Part shown: positions 20,000 to 31,783 of the stretch, in pieces
Layout of the letters: each line of letters begins with the position of its first letter
Position numbering within the stretch: the stretch's first letter is position 1
From: Candidatus Sericytochromatia bacterium
GTDB taxonomy: Bacteria > Cyanobacteriota > Sericytochromatia > UBA7694 > JACMQJ01
Assembly (NCBI GenBank): GCA_026004035.1
Contig: BPII01000001.1
Span: 188,312 to 252,311, forward strand
Length of the DNA stretch: 64,000 nt
Reading direction: 5' to 3'
Notes under the pieces: model-generated
What the model was told of the DNA's origin: nothing
The model's database searches: none
The model's input: only the letters and a program-made list of their open reading frames with translations
Position numbers and translations under genes: made by a program

Positions 20000-20605
20000 T
20001 TAGCCCCCTGTATTATTATTCTGTTGATTATTATTTTGATTATTATTTTGTTGATTTTGATTCTGCTGATTATTAGTAGGTACTTGAATACCCGAAGGAT
20101 CACTTAAAAATCTAACAGGTGTTGTAAATTTTAGTGCTACTACATTATCATTATCATCTTTACCTACTAAAGTTACATCAGCAAATCCTGTAGATATACT
20201 ACCAAAAGAATTATTAGGGTATACAGCTTTTAATATATCATCAGAAGCTGATAATATTGGTATAGGTCCACTAAAAACACCACCTGTTGGAACTGTTATT
20301 GCAGTTGGAATTATTTTTGGTGGTAATTTATTTTGTCCTACTGTAAATTCAATAACCATTTGTTTAAAAACAACTCTTGGTAATCCTAATTTATTTGCTA
20401 TTGTTACTGTTGGTTCTACAAATGTATATTCAGCAATATTCATATTATTTGCACTTCTAAATTTTTGTGAAATACTTACACCTAATTGAACATTTTGAGC
20501 AACAACACTAACAACTTCAGGATCAGCCTTTGGAATAAATGGATTATCCCATTTACCACAAGAGTTTATAATTAATAAACTTAATAAAATAATACTTCTT
20601 TTCAT
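20000..20605 (-). CDS. Lipoprotein with Asn/Gln-rich C-terminal tail
   Basis: A 201-residue protein with a lipoprotein signal (LLIINSCG, Cys at residue 16). The body is beta-rich and unrecognised. The last 25 or so residues are almost only Asn and Gln, encoded by a low-complexity tract at about 20010-20070. Such tails are length-variable and may be disordered. It sits between a 39-residue membrane protein gene, five bases upstream, and the larger repeat lipoprotein, so it is probably part of one operon. Confidence 0.65.
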   Translation of the reverse strand: MKRSIILLSLLIINSCGKWDNPFIPKADPEVVSVVAQNVQLGVSISQKFRSANNMNIAEYTFVEPTVTIANKLGLPRVVFKQMVIEFTVGQNKLPPKIIPTAITVPTGGVFSGPIPILSASDDILKAVYPNNSFGSISTGFADVTLVGKDDNDNVVALKFTTPVRFLSDPSGIQVPTNNQQNQNQQNNNQNNNQQNNNTGG

Positions 20606-20610
20606 TCTAT

Positions 20611-20730
20611 CTACCCTGTCCTAACAGACCTAATAACATAACCAATTACAAAACCTAATATAAAAGCAAAACCTTTATCACTTGAGAGTAATGTATAAAA
20701 ATCATGCCAAATTAATTTTAATACTTCCAA
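20611..20730 (-). CDS. 39-residue single-pass membrane protein
   Basis: A short frame starting at a TTG at 20730 with a strong GGAGG five bases upstream and a TAG at 20611. The peptide is LEVLKLIWHDFYTLL, a short polar SSDKG, then a hydrophobic glycine-containing helix (FAFILGFVIGYVI) and a basic RSVRTG end, which predicts one membrane span. The start directly abuts the stop of the HD-GYP gene, and five bases separate its stop from the next lipoprotein start. This tight packing plus the ribosome binding site supports a real gene. No family is recognised. Confidence 0.6.
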   Translation of the reverse strand: MEVLKLIWHDFYTLLSSDKGFAFILGFVIGYVIRSVRTG

Positions 20731-21441
20731 TTAAACCTCCAAAGTATTTCCTATGTCAGGATTAGAATCAATCGAAAGAAATACTTGAACAACATTTGGA
20801 TCAAACATTACACCTGCCATTTTTTGTATTTCAGAAATAGCATCTTCATGACTTAGAGCTTTTCTGTATGGTCTATCATGTGTCAATGCGTCATAAGTAT
20901 CAGCTAACGCTAATATTCTAGCTGGTAAAGGTATCATTTCTTCATAAAGCTTATCTGGGTAGCCTAATCCATCCCATCTTTCATGATGCCATCTAGCCCA
21001 ATACTTAGCATTTCCAATATCAGCTATTTGTTGAATTAACTTTTCACTAAGCAAAGGATGCTCTTCTAAACTTACTTTTTCTGGAATAGTTAATTCTCTT
21101 TCTTCCTTTATAAAATCATAGTTATCTAATTGACCAATATCATGCAAAAGAGCTGCACATCTTAGTGCTTCTAACTCTTCTTTTGATAATCCATATCTTT
21201 CACCTATTTGTAAACATATATTAGCTACTCTCTCTGAATGACCCGGTGATTGTTCGTATATATCTGATTTGCTTGACCAAGTCATTATTTCATCAATTGA
21301 AGCTGATAAAGTAGATATTCCTTCTTGTTTAGATAACTTTTTAGAGTTTATAAAAGGTAATAATAAAACTAAACCATAAATAAAAGACACTAAATATAAA
21401 AAATAAGCTATATATCTTATTGTTAAAGCAGTAGATAGCAT
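20731..21441 (-). CDS. Membrane-anchored HD-GYP domain protein
   Basis: A 236-residue protein with an N-terminal membrane helix (residues 8-32) and an HD-GYP domain. The HD pair is His100-Asp101 (LLHDIGQLD). HHERWDGLGYPD at 152-163 matches the GYP signature, and DTYDALTHDRPYR follows at 181-193. HD-GYP proteins hydrolyse cyclic dinucleotides, mostly c-di-GMP. No sensor domain beyond the helix is present. It begins two bases after the ligA stop and is followed at once by the 39-residue membrane protein, so the three are likely co-transcribed. Confidence 0.85.
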   Translation of the reverse strand: MLSTALTIRYIAYFLYLVSFIYGLVLLLPFINSKKLSKQEGISTLSASIDEIMTWSSKSDIYEQSPGHSERVANICLQIGERYGLSKEELEALRCAALLHDIGQLDNYDFIKEERELTIPEKVSLEEHPLLSEKLIQQIADIGNAKYWARWHHERWDGLGYPDKLYEEMIPLPARILALADTYDALTHDRPYRKALSHEDAISEIQKMAGVMFDPNVVQVFLSIDSNPDIGNTLEV

Positions 21442-21442
21442 A

Positions 21443-23458
<2,016 letters not shown>

Positions 23459-23712
23459 CTAATTATACTAAATAAAATAAATTACATCTTAAAAAATGTA
23501 ATAAGACTTACAAAATTAACAATAAATTTTTACTCTTTCTTAAAATTTTATTATTTTTAATTTTTATATCAATAAGTTTTACAAAGTTGAATAATTGTTA
23601 TTAAATTTATAATAAATTTAATTTTTTAATAAATAAATCTTAAATTAATATTACTTATATTTATTTATAATTAAGTTCACTTGTAAATTTTTTGTAAATA
23701 AGAGGTGAAAAA

Positions 23713-24228
23713 ATGAACTTGTTAAACGTCTTGAAGGAAAAGTATATAAATAATGCACACTTTCTTTCTAAAGAAGATTTTTGTAATATATATAAATATC
23801 CCTTTCTTATAGGTTTTGAAAATAATAAAAATGAATTCCTAGATACTAAATCACCAACAATTATTGGAAAAACTTTAGAAGAAATAGAAGAAGATTATAA
23901 TAAGTCAGTGAAAATATCATTAATATTTCCTGTTATAAAAAGAAATAAAAATCCTTTTTTAAAAAAAATAACTATTGGTAGGTCATCTTTACAAGATATT
24001 TCTATACAGGATATGACTGTAAGCAAATTTCATGCTTATTTCTATAATGATGAAAATAAATATTACTTAGTTGATAATAATTCTACAAATGGAACGTTTG
24101 TAAATAATGTTAGAATAGAGCCTGACAAAAGCATTTTAATAAACGATAAAGATATAATGATGTTTTCTACATTAAAGTTTATTTTCTATTTACCTGAAAC
24201 AGCATATGAGATTTTTAAAATACAATGA
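23713..24228 (+). CDS. FHA-domain protein
   Basis: A 171-residue protein. The C-terminal half (about 80-165) is a forkhead-associated domain with GRSSLQD, TVSKFHAYF and NSTNGTFVN, the conserved Gly-Arg, Ser-x-x-His and Asn-Gly residues that bind phosphothreonine peptides. The first 80 residues are unrecognised. An AGAGGTG ribosome binding site precedes the ATG. No Ser/Thr kinase gene is in the window, so its partner is unknown. Confidence 0.88.
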   Translation: MNLLNVLKEKYINNAHFLSKEDFCNIYKYPFLIGFENNKNEFLDTKSPTIIGKTLEEIEEDYNKSVKISLIFPVIKRNKNPFLKKITIGRSSLQDISIQDMTVSKFHAYFYNDENKYYLVDNNSTNGTFVNNVRIEPDKSILINDKDIMMFSTLKFIFYLPETAYEIFKIQ

Positions 24229-24236
24229 AAAATTAC

Positions 24237-24330
24237 GGTACTGGGCTAATGTTATTTTTTGATAATCTCAAAATCCTTTAATAGTAAGCATTTTAAAAAT
24301 TTATATTACAAAATACTTTAAAGTTTCTGT
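24237..24330 (+). repeat. Partial copy of a small inverted-repeat element (MITE-like)
   Basis: The segment starts with the terminal sequence GGTACTGGGCTAATG and shares a long, mostly identical stretch with the reverse complement of the element at 52744-52875, including a run through TTTAATAGTAAGCATTTTAA. The match fades after about 24330 and no second terminal repeat is found, so this looks like a truncated or decayed copy. It lies between the FHA gene and the aminotransferase promoter. Confidence 0.6.
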
Positions 24331-24425
24331 TACAAAATGACAACAAGCTATTATGTACAGTTCAAACTCTAATATATGATGTAAATAAATTTATAGATAG
24401 ATATAAAGAAGTAGTATAAATATAG

Positions 24426-24431
24426 TATAAT
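24426..24431 (+). promoter_or_regulatory. -10 box (TATAAT) placed for a leaderless aminotransferase mRNA
   Basis: A consensus TATAAT ends only seven bases before the ATG at 24439. With a normal start site six to eight bases downstream, the transcript would begin at or next to the start codon. No ribosome binding site is seen, in line with leaderless translation. Confidence 0.45.
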
Positions 24432-24438
24432 CTCTTGC

Positions 24439-25548
24439 ATGAAATATGTAAGAATGCCAATAGAGTCTGAATCACCAGAACAATATGGTTATAACAATAT
24501 AAAGTGTAATTTATCAGAAAGTTCTTTTACAGATAGTATATTTAGAAATTTAGATATAAACATTAATGAGTTAATACTTTGCTATGGAAATCACTTAGGT
24601 AAATATGAATTAAGAGAATTAATAGCAAATGAAAATAAAAATATATTACCTGAAAATGTTTTGCTAACAGTAGGCGCTGCTTCAGCTCTTTTTATAATAT
24701 CTACATCATTGTTAGAAAAAGATAGTCATATTATAGTTTTACATCCAAATTATGCTACTAATATTGAAACTCCTAAAGCAATACAATGTAATATTGATTA
24801 TATCAATTTAAATTTTGATGAAAAATTTGAGTTAGATATAGATTTAATAAAGAAAAAATTAAAACATAATACGAAATATATAAGTCTAACTTACCCACAT
24901 AATCCAACAGGAAAAACTCTATCTTTAAAAAAATTAGAAGAAATAATTGAAATTGCAGAAAAAAATAATGTTTATATATTGTATGATGAAACATACAGAG
25001 ATATGAGTTTTCAAGAAACAATACCATTAGCTGCTGATTTATCAGATAAATGTATAAGTGTTTCCTCTTTATCAAAAACTTATGGCTTACCTGGTATAAG
25101 AACAGGCTGGATTATTTGTAAAGATAAAAAATTAATGGAGCTATTCTTAGCAGCTAAAGAGCAAATTTTTATTTGTAATTCTGTTATTGATGAAGAAATA
25201 GCTTATTTGTTTTATCTTAAAAAAGATAAATATTTACCTGATATAAAAAATAAAATATTAAATAGATTTAAAATTTTAAAAAACTGGATGAATAATAATA
25301 AGTATATGGAATGGGTCGAACCTCAAGGTGGTGTTGTTGCTTTTCCAAGAATAAAAAAAGATATAGATATAGATTTAGAAAAATTCTATTTTATACTAAA
25401 AGAGAAATATAAAACATTTGTAGGACCTGGACATTGGTTTGATATGGATAAAAGATATATGAGAGTAGGATATGGATATCCTGATGAAGAAGAATTAAAG
25501 GAAGGGCTTTACAATATAGAAAAATCAATATTAGAAACAATTTATTAA
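24439..25548 (+). CDS. PLP-dependent class I/II aminotransferase
   Basis: A 369-residue fold-type I enzyme. LTVGAASALF, the substrate/cofactor motif YPHNPTGK (residues 152-159), LYDETYRDM and the PLP lysine Lys213 in SLSKTYGLPGIRTGW are all present, plus the C-terminal arginine region RYMRVGYG. The amino acid substrate is not clear. It resembles the broad aspartate/histidinol-phosphate aminotransferase-like group. The start at 24439 lies directly behind a -10 box. tilS follows after six bases. Confidence 0.87.
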   Translation: MKYVRMPIESESPEQYGYNNIKCNLSESSFTDSIFRNLDININELILCYGNHLGKYELRELIANENKNILPENVLLTVGAASALFIISTSLLEKDSHIIVLHPNYATNIETPKAIQCNIDYINLNFDEKFELDIDLIKKKLKHNTKYISLTYPHNPTGKTLSLKKLEEIIEIAEKNNVYILYDETYRDMSFQETIPLAADLSDKCISVSSLSKTYGLPGIRTGWIICKDKKLMELFLAAKEQIFICNSVIDEEIAYLFYLKKDKYLPDIKNKILNRFKILKNWMNNNKYMEWVEPQGGVVAFPRIKKDIDIDLEKFYFILKEKYKTFVGPGHWFDMDKRYMRVGYGYPDEEELKEGLYNIEKSILETIY

Positions 25549-25554
25549 TATTAA

Positions 25555-26848
25555 ATGTCTTTGTTAAAAAAAGATAAATTAATACAAAAAATATTTTCAA
25601 TATCAAAAAAAATATAATTTATTTAATATTAATGATAAATGTCTTTTAGGTGTATCTGGTGGTATTGATTCTATATTCTTATTTCATGCATTTTTACATT
25701 TAAGAGAAATCTTTAGACTAAATATATATGTAGCGCATGTTAATTATAAACTTAGAGAAAATGATTCTGATTTAGATGAAAATTTTGTTACAAGTTTATG
25801 TAATGAATACTCAATACCTATATTTAAAAAAACTTGCCCAATAAAAAAAAATTCAGAAATAGAAAAATTAGCAAGAGATATAAGATTCAAATTTTTTGAA
25901 GAGATTTGTATAGAAAATAATATTAATAAAATTGTTTTAGCTCATAACTCAAATGATTTATTAGAAACTATTTTAATGAAATTTATAAGAGGCAGTATAT
26001 CATCTCTGTATGGTATGTCTATAAGAAGAAATTTAAACAATTCTTCAAATATAGAAATAATAAGACCTTTATTAGCTGTCAGTAGAGAGGAAATAAAAAA
26101 TTATATTAGTAAAAATAATATCTATTATAGACAAGATAAAAGTAATAATAACCTAGATTTTACAAGAAACAGAATAAGAATAGAAGTCATACCAAAAATA
26201 ATTCAAGAAAATAAAAATTTATTATCTACTATTTTTTATAAATCAGAAGTTATTAATAATGAAAATAAATACCTTGATAAATTGTCACATAGTTACTTAA
26301 ATGAGTGTTTGTTAAAGAAAGATGATAATCATATTATTTTGTCAAAAAAAAATTTTAATAAAATACCTGAAGAATTAAAATTAAGAGTAATAAAAAATAC
26401 TTTTATATTACTAAAAAATAATAATTTCAGTTTTGATTTTAAAACTATTAGTGCTGTTAATAATTGCATTATAAAAAATGAAAGTAATAAACTCATTAAA
26501 GCAAAAAATAATTTCTTTTTTATAAAAGATAGAGATTATCTAATATTTACAAAAGATGACAATATACTAAAAAAAGTTGAGTTTGAATATAAAATAATTG
26601 AAGAAGTTATTATAAAAGAATTAAATTTAAAAATAAAACTTTATAATAATAAAGAAGAATTTGTGGTGAAAAATTATTTAGAAAAAGAAAAATTTAAAAA
26701 TAAAACTTTAAAAAATTTTTTTGATAAAAAAAGAATTCCAGAATATGAAAGAGTAAGAACTTTCTTATTATTTTATAAAAATGAAATAATATATATACAC
26801 AATTTTTATAATAAAGAAAATTTAGAAATAGAAGTGGAATTAATTTAA
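25555..26848 (+). pseudogene. tilS: tRNA(Ile)-lysidine synthase, frameshifted in a poly-A tract
   Basis: TilS modifies C34 of the tRNA(Ile) CAU anticodon so that it reads AUA, normally an essential step. The ATG at 25555 opens a frame that hits a stop after about 20 codons, just after an A8 run at 25605-25612. Removing one A joins it to the next frame. That frame holds the PP-loop GVSGGIDSIFLF, VAHVNYKLREND, LAHNSNDLLETILMKFIRGS and the C-terminal domain, for about 430 residues in all. The rest is intact to the TAA at 26848. A homopolymer indel in the assembly or transcriptional slippage is likely. Confidence 0.88.
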
Positions 26849-26941
26849 TTTTTTGTTTGTTAATTGGTATTTCTTCCAAATATTTAAAATAAAAATATTT
26901 TAGAACCTCAAATTGGTATTAATTTAAGTGTAAAAGCTCTA

Positions 26942-29101
26942 TTAATTTAATTTCTTAAAAGGATTATACCAATTCCATTTTCCCATAATAAACATAAAAG
27001 AAGGAACAAGTAATAATCTTACTAAGGTCGCATCTAAAATTAAAGCACTTATTATTCCAATACTTATTTCTTTAGTTTGTGGTGATGTAGAAAATATACT
27101 TGGTATAAATACACCTATTAATATTAAAACTGCTCCAGTTATTAAAGAACTTATTTTAGAAAGACCATTAATAATAGATTCTTTTACATCGTTTGTTTTA
27201 TAATATTCTTCTGATATTCTACTTAATATTAAAACTTCATAATCCATACTTAAACCAAAAATTATACAAAATAAAATTATTGGAACAATATTAGTAATTG
27301 CATTGTTTATAGGAGTATTTAATATATCACTTAAATATCCATATTGAAAAATTAAAACTAATATACCAAAACTTGCAAGTATTGGTAAAAAATTCATTAT
27401 AGTTGCTTTTATAGGTAATACAATACTTTTCATATATAAAAATAGTAAGATGTATATTCCTAAAAATATAATTAAAAGCATTTCCGGAATATAAGAATAT
27501 AACTCCTTTGTAAAATCTTTTATTCTTGGAACTATACCACCAATGAGAATTTCATATTTTTGATTTCCTAAATGATAATTGCTTAAAAAATCTATTATTT
27601 TATTTGTATATTCTAAATTCATTATATCTTTTGGAAAAATATTTACTATAGTTAAAGAAGCATCTTTATTTATAAAAGGATTATTATTATTTTGATTTAA
27701 TGCAAATAATAAAAATATTGATGAATAGAATTTATAAAAATCTTCTGAAGTAAAATCATTTTTCCAAGATGTTAAACTCTGAACATCTGATATATAATCT
27801 TTGTTTTTTAAATCTTTTGTAAGCTTGTATATAAATTCTATAAAACTTTTCTCATATATTCCATTTTTTTTATTTGAATTTACTATTACAATAACAGGTA
27901 CTAATTCACCTCCCCATAAATCTCTTTTTAATAGATTATAGCCCTTCATTGATTCTGATTCAGAAGGAGTTAAAGCTTGCACTGGTTCCCATAATTTTAT
28001 ATTTTTTAAAGGAAAAGTCAATATTATTAGCATTAAAAATGATAAGAGAAAATAAAGCTTACTATTATTTACTATATGCTTTGAAAAATATTGCCATCTT
28101 AATTTATTTTTTTCGTGATACTTTTTCAATAAATTGTTTAAAAACTTTGGTATATCTAAATATCTGTTTAATCCTAATATTAAAAAAGGTAAGAATATCA
28201 ATGAATTTATTAAAGTCAATAAAATTACAAGCATTATATTCAAAACAACAATTCTACTTAATGTTAAATCAGGTATTAATAAAGCACTTATAGCACATAA
28301 CATTATAAGTGCTGAAAAAAATATTGTTTTACCAACACTTTTTATAGTTTTTTTTATTGATATTTCAGAATTATTTGTAATTTCATATTCTTCTTTATAC
28401 CTACTTAAAATAAATAAAGAATAGTCTATTGCTAAAGCTAGTCCTATTAAACTTGTTAATATCATAGATATAGGATTTACAGGTAAATAAAAAATTTTAA
28501 TTATGGCTTTTAGTAATATCAGTGTACTTGCACCTATTATTAATGGTATTAGTGAAGATACTATTGAACCAAAATTATATATAAGTATTATTAAAGCTAT
28601 TACTAAAGCAAATTTTTCACCTTTACTTGCATCTTTCTTTCCAAAAGTGTTTATATCATATTGAAAAGCACTATTACCTGTTACATAAGCATTTATTTTA
28701 TTATCTAGTGACCATTGTTTAACTATATTTCTTATATTAGGAGTTAGATTTTGAATATATAGAAATGAAAATTCTTTTTTGAAATCAATAAATAATATTT
28801 TTGTATTATGATTTTTATTACTTTTTATCTCTCTTATATTTTCTATTTCTTTTATACTTTTAAGTTTATTTATTAAATTATCTAATTTAATTGATTTGCT
28901 GTCTATTGCAATAGCACAGGAGTTACCAAGTTTAATATTAAATTCATTTTCTAATATTTTAGAAACTTTATAAGCTTGAGTATTTCTTACTCCGTCTAAT
29001 TCAATTTGATAATTTTCTCTTTTTATTACATTTATTGATAATAAAGATATTAAAATTAAGAATATCCAAGTTATTAAAATAAAGTTTTTAATTTTTCTCA
29101 T
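26942..29101 (-). CDS. MMPL/RND-family exporter
   Basis: A 719-residue inner-membrane protein with about 12 helices: one N-terminal helix, a periplasmic domain, five helices, then the same again. Family hallmarks are the DYSLFILSRYKEE motif in the first half and its counterpart SMDYEVLILSRISEEY in the second, where the charged residues carry the proton relay. MMPL proteins export lipids or hydrophobic compounds using the proton gradient. The start overlaps the TPM gene by 14 bases. The substrate is unknown. Confidence 0.88.
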   Translation of the reverse strand: MRKIKNFILITWIFLILISLLSINVIKRENYQIELDGVRNTQAYKVSKILENEFNIKLGNSCAIAIDSKSIKLDNLINKLKSIKEIENIREIKSNKNHNTKILFIDFKKEFSFLYIQNLTPNIRNIVKQWSLDNKINAYVTGNSAFQYDINTFGKKDASKGEKFALVIALIILIYNFGSIVSSLIPLIIGASTLILLKAIIKIFYLPVNPISMILTSLIGLALAIDYSLFILSRYKEEYEITNNSEISIKKTIKSVGKTIFFSALIMLCAISALLIPDLTLSRIVVLNIMLVILLTLINSLIFLPFLILGLNRYLDIPKFLNNLLKKYHEKNKLRWQYFSKHIVNNSKLYFLLSFLMLIILTFPLKNIKLWEPVQALTPSESESMKGYNLLKRDLWGGELVPVIVIVNSNKKNGIYEKSFIEFIYKLTKDLKNKDYISDVQSLTSWKNDFTSEDFYKFYSSIFLLFALNQNNNNPFINKDASLTIVNIFPKDIMNLEYTNKIIDFLSNYHLGNQKYEILIGGIVPRIKDFTKELYSYIPEMLLIIFLGIYILLFLYMKSIVLPIKATIMNFLPILASFGILVLIFQYGYLSDILNTPINNAITNIVPIILFCIIFGLSMDYEVLILSRISEEYYKTNDVKESIINGLSKISSLITGAVLILIGVFIPSIFSTSPQTKEISIGIISALILDATLVRLLLVPSFMFIMGKWNWYNPFKKLN

Positions 29102-30509
29102 TTATTGTTCTAAATATCTTTTCTATTAGTTCTTTACTTTTTTGCATATTTCCTTCATTTAAACTTTTTAAAGCATTTTCTTTTAATATAATTAACGAAG
29201 CATCATTTGAAATACCTTTTTCTATAAAAAGGTTATTAATTTGATTATTTATTTGTGAATATAGATGAGGTATAACTTCTAAATCATTTTTAGTTTGTAT
29301 TAAAGAAGTTTCTAATTCAGAAATTTTTTCTTTGAAAAAAATAGGATCATTTTTTATATCATTTATATCTATGTTAAATATTTCATTATTTATTTTTTCA
29401 AGAATTTTTTTTATAAAAGAAAGTTCTAAATTGTAAAGTTTTGAATTTTCATCTACTAACCTTAAGTTATTTTCTAAATAAACTCTTAAATTAGATATAT
29501 TTTCAAAACTATTTTTTATAATTTTCTTAATTTCTTTTCTTTTTTCCTTTATTATAGAATGATTATTATTAGCATCTATTTTTAATAAATTAAAGTCATC
29601 AATTATTTTATTTATATCATTTATATTTTCATCAGAGATATTTTCTAGCTCATATGATAATTTTTCATAATAATCTTGAAGTTTTTGGAGAATATCTTTT
29701 AAAGAATTTAATTCTTGATTAACATAATCAATAGTTTTTCCTTTATAAACTTTAAAAAATTCTATATCTTCATTTATTGTTTCTATTAAGTCAGAAATTT
29801 CTTGTAATTTTATGTTAGATTCAAAAGATAAATCATTTATTATTTCGTTTTTCTTATCTTTATTTTTTTTTTGCTTATATAAAAAAAACAATAAAAACGA
29901 AATTATTAAAAATATGACTAATATAGCCATATACTTTAAAATTTTGTAATAATCTATATTAATCATTCTATCATTATGAATTTTATTTAATTTACTACCT
30001 CCTAAACTTATTGATTCTTTTTGATCAAAAGTTCTTTTATTTTTATTATTAGAAGATGTAACTAAATTATCAGGTGAAAATTTATTATTTATTGCTTCTA
30101 CTAAATTATTATAATTAATGTCATTATTTAATAATTCATTAGCTTTTTTGTTTTCTTTAACTTTTTTTCTATTTTTTAATTTCTCTTTTATGTTTTTTCC
30201 TATTGCAAATCCTCTTTTATTTGTAAAAGGGTCTATTACAACTAATATAGAATCATCAGAAAGTTTCCATTTTTCAAAAAGTTTTGATGCATATATACCT
30301 AAATTAATTTTATTATCTGTTTTTATAAAAACAATTCTTATATCATTTTCAGAGTTTTGTAAATCATTTTCTAACTTGCTTATGTATCTAGCATCAAATT
30401 TATTAGATAAATCTATGACTTTATTATTACCAGGTTCTGGATATATTAATTCACTTTTAACATTTATTGAATAAAGCAAAAAAAATAATATTAATAAAAA
30501 TTTTTTCAT
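29088..30509 (-). CDS. TPM-domain membrane protein with long coiled coil
   Basis: A 473-residue protein with a signal peptide (residues 1-20) and a TPM (YgcG-type) periplasmic domain at about 25-130 (VIDLSNKFDARYISKLENDL, ILVVIDPFTNKRGFAIG). A Lys/Asn-rich linker leads to a membrane helix at about 188-210 and a cytoplasmic Leu/Glu/Lys-rich coiled coil to the end. TPM proteins are linked to envelope maintenance and photosystem repair. It overlaps the MMPL gene, suggesting that the two work together. Confidence 0.75.
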   Translation of the reverse strand: MKKFLLILFFLLYSINVKSELIYPEPGNNKVIDLSNKFDARYISKLENDLQNSENDIRIVFIKTDNKINLGIYASKLFEKWKLSDDSILVVIDPFTNKRGFAIGKNIKEKLKNRKKVKENKKANELLNNDINYNNLVEAINNKFSPDNLVTSSNNKNKRTFDQKESISLGGSKLNKIHNDRMINIDYYKILKYMAILVIFLIISFLLFFLYKQKKNKDKKNEIINDLSFESNIKLQEISDLIETINEDIEFFKVYKGKTIDYVNQELNSLKDILQKLQDYYEKLSYELENISDENINDINKIIDDFNLLKIDANNNHSIIKEKRKEIKKIIKNSFENISNLRVYLENNLRLVDENSKLYNLELSFIKKILEKINNEIFNIDINDIKNDPIFFKEKISELETSLIQTKNDLEVIPHLYSQINNQINNLFIEKGISNDASLIILKENALKSLNEGNMQKSKELIEKIFRTINEKN

Positions 30510-30512
30510 TAA

Positions 30513-31688
30513 TTATTGAAAATTAATTCCTAGTTTTTGCATTATTTCTTGAGGATTTAATGCAGGAAAATTATCAGCTTTTATTTCTACTATTTTACTA
30601 TCTCTAATTAAAAATGTAACTTTTACAAAAGGTAAGTCTAAAACTTTATTTGTTGCTGGTATAGGTGGTAATCCCATAAATGAAAAATCTTTTGTATGAG
30701 TTCCTTTTATTTTTAAATCACAACTTATAGTTTCTTCTTTTTCATCAAAATCTTTTAAAATTATTTCAGAATCAGGCAAAGCTAGTTTAAAAACATTTAA
30801 AAAACCTAATAATTCATTTTTTCCTATTGGTAAAGGTAATGGTAAGTTAAATTTAAAATCATCTGAAATTATTTCTTTCAAATTATCAAACTTATTTTCT
30901 TTAAAAAATAAACAAAAGTTTTCTAAAATATTTAAGCTTGATTTATTTACTTTTATTTGATTAGCTACTGATTGCATAGCTCTTTTTACTTCCTCTTCAT
31001 CTCCTAAATAATATTTATTTATATAATTTAAGTTCTCATCTAATTCATAAACTAAAGGCATACCTGTTGGGATATTTAACTCTAATATATCTTTTTCATT
31101 TATATTTTCTAGATGTTTTATAAGAGCTCTAAGACTATTGCCATGTGCAACTATTATAACTTTTTTTCCTTCCTTAATTAAAGGTTTTATGTTATTTTCC
31201 CAGTAAGGTAAAAATCTTTTTACTGTATCTTTTAAACTTTCTGTTAAGGGTAATTCTTCTTCAGATAATTCTTTATATTTATTATCATTTCCTGGATATC
31301 TTTTATCTGTTTTTTCAAGCTTTGGTGGTGGTATATCATAACTTCTTCGCCATATTTTAACTTGTTCTTCACCATATTTTTTAACAGTTTCTAATTTATT
31401 TAATCCTTGTAATGCTCCATAATGTCTTTCATTCAATCGCCAAGACTTATAAACAGGTATCCATAATAAATCCATTTCTTCTTGAATTAAATATAATGTT
31501 TTTATTGCTCTTTTTAAATATGAAGTAAATGACACATCAAAAGTGTAATTTTTTTGCTTTAAAATTTTTCCACAATTTATCGCTTCTTCTATACCTTTTT
31601 CTGATAAATCAACATCAGTCCAACCTGTAAATAAATTCTCTTTATTCCAAATACTCTCACCATGTCTAACTAAAACTAATTTATGCAT
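30513..31688 (-). CDS. gpmA: Phosphoglycerate mutase (BPG-dependent) fused to a C-terminal SnoaL-like domain
   Basis: Counting from the ATG at 31688 (the frame also has an earlier ATG at 31721 that adds 11 residues outside the family), this is 391 residues. Residues 1-248 are a complete 2,3-bisphosphoglycerate-dependent phosphoglycerate mutase: catalytic His9 in [19 protein letters not shown] with Glu87, His182 in AHGNSLRAL, and [11 protein letters not shown]. The C-terminal domain (about 250-391) is not part of the enzyme. It resembles SnoaL/NTF2-like ester-cyclase proteins: [45 protein letters not shown]. There is no stop or frame change between the domains. The second domain may bind a small ligand. 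Confidence 0.9.
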   Translation of the reverse strand: MHKLVLVRHGESIWNKENLFTGWTDVDLSEKGIEEAINCGKILKQKNYTFDVSFTSYLKRAIKTLYLIQEEMDLLWIPVYKSWRLNERHYGALQGLNKLETVKKYGEEQVKIWRRSYDIPPPKLEKTDKRYPGNDNKYKELSEEELPLTESLKDTVKRFLPYWENNIKPLIKEGKKVIIVAHGNSLRALIKHLENINEKDILELNIPTGMPLVYELDENLNYINKYYLGDEEEVKRAMQSVANQIKVNKSSLNILENFCLFFKENKFDNLKEIISDDFKFNLPLPLPIGKNELLGFLNVFKLALPDSEIILKDFDEKEETISCDLKIKGTHTKDFSFMGLPPIPATNKVLDLPFVKVTFLIRDSKIVEIKADNFPALNPQEIMQKLGINFQ

Positions 31689-31783
31689 ATTTTCCTTTAG
31701 TAACTTTTTATAATAATACAAAGATATTATACTAAATTTTCTTATATTTACAATAAAACAAAAAAGTTTTGATATGAATGCAA

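Noticed and set aside
20010-20080. TTATTATTTTG repeats as a non-coding microsatellite
   Set aside because: They encode the Asn/Gln-rich end of a lipoprotein in frame, so they are low-complexity coding sequence.
24350-24372. GTTCAAACTC resembling a tRNA T-loop
   Set aside because: No matching acceptor, D or anticodon stems can be drawn around it. A single T-loop-like word is expected by chance.
26870-26930. AAATATTT dyad and repeated AATTGGTATT as a terminator between tilS and the MMPL gene
   Set aside because: The arms are pure A/T and self-complementary, which is common in such DNA, and there is no G+C stem followed by a T run.
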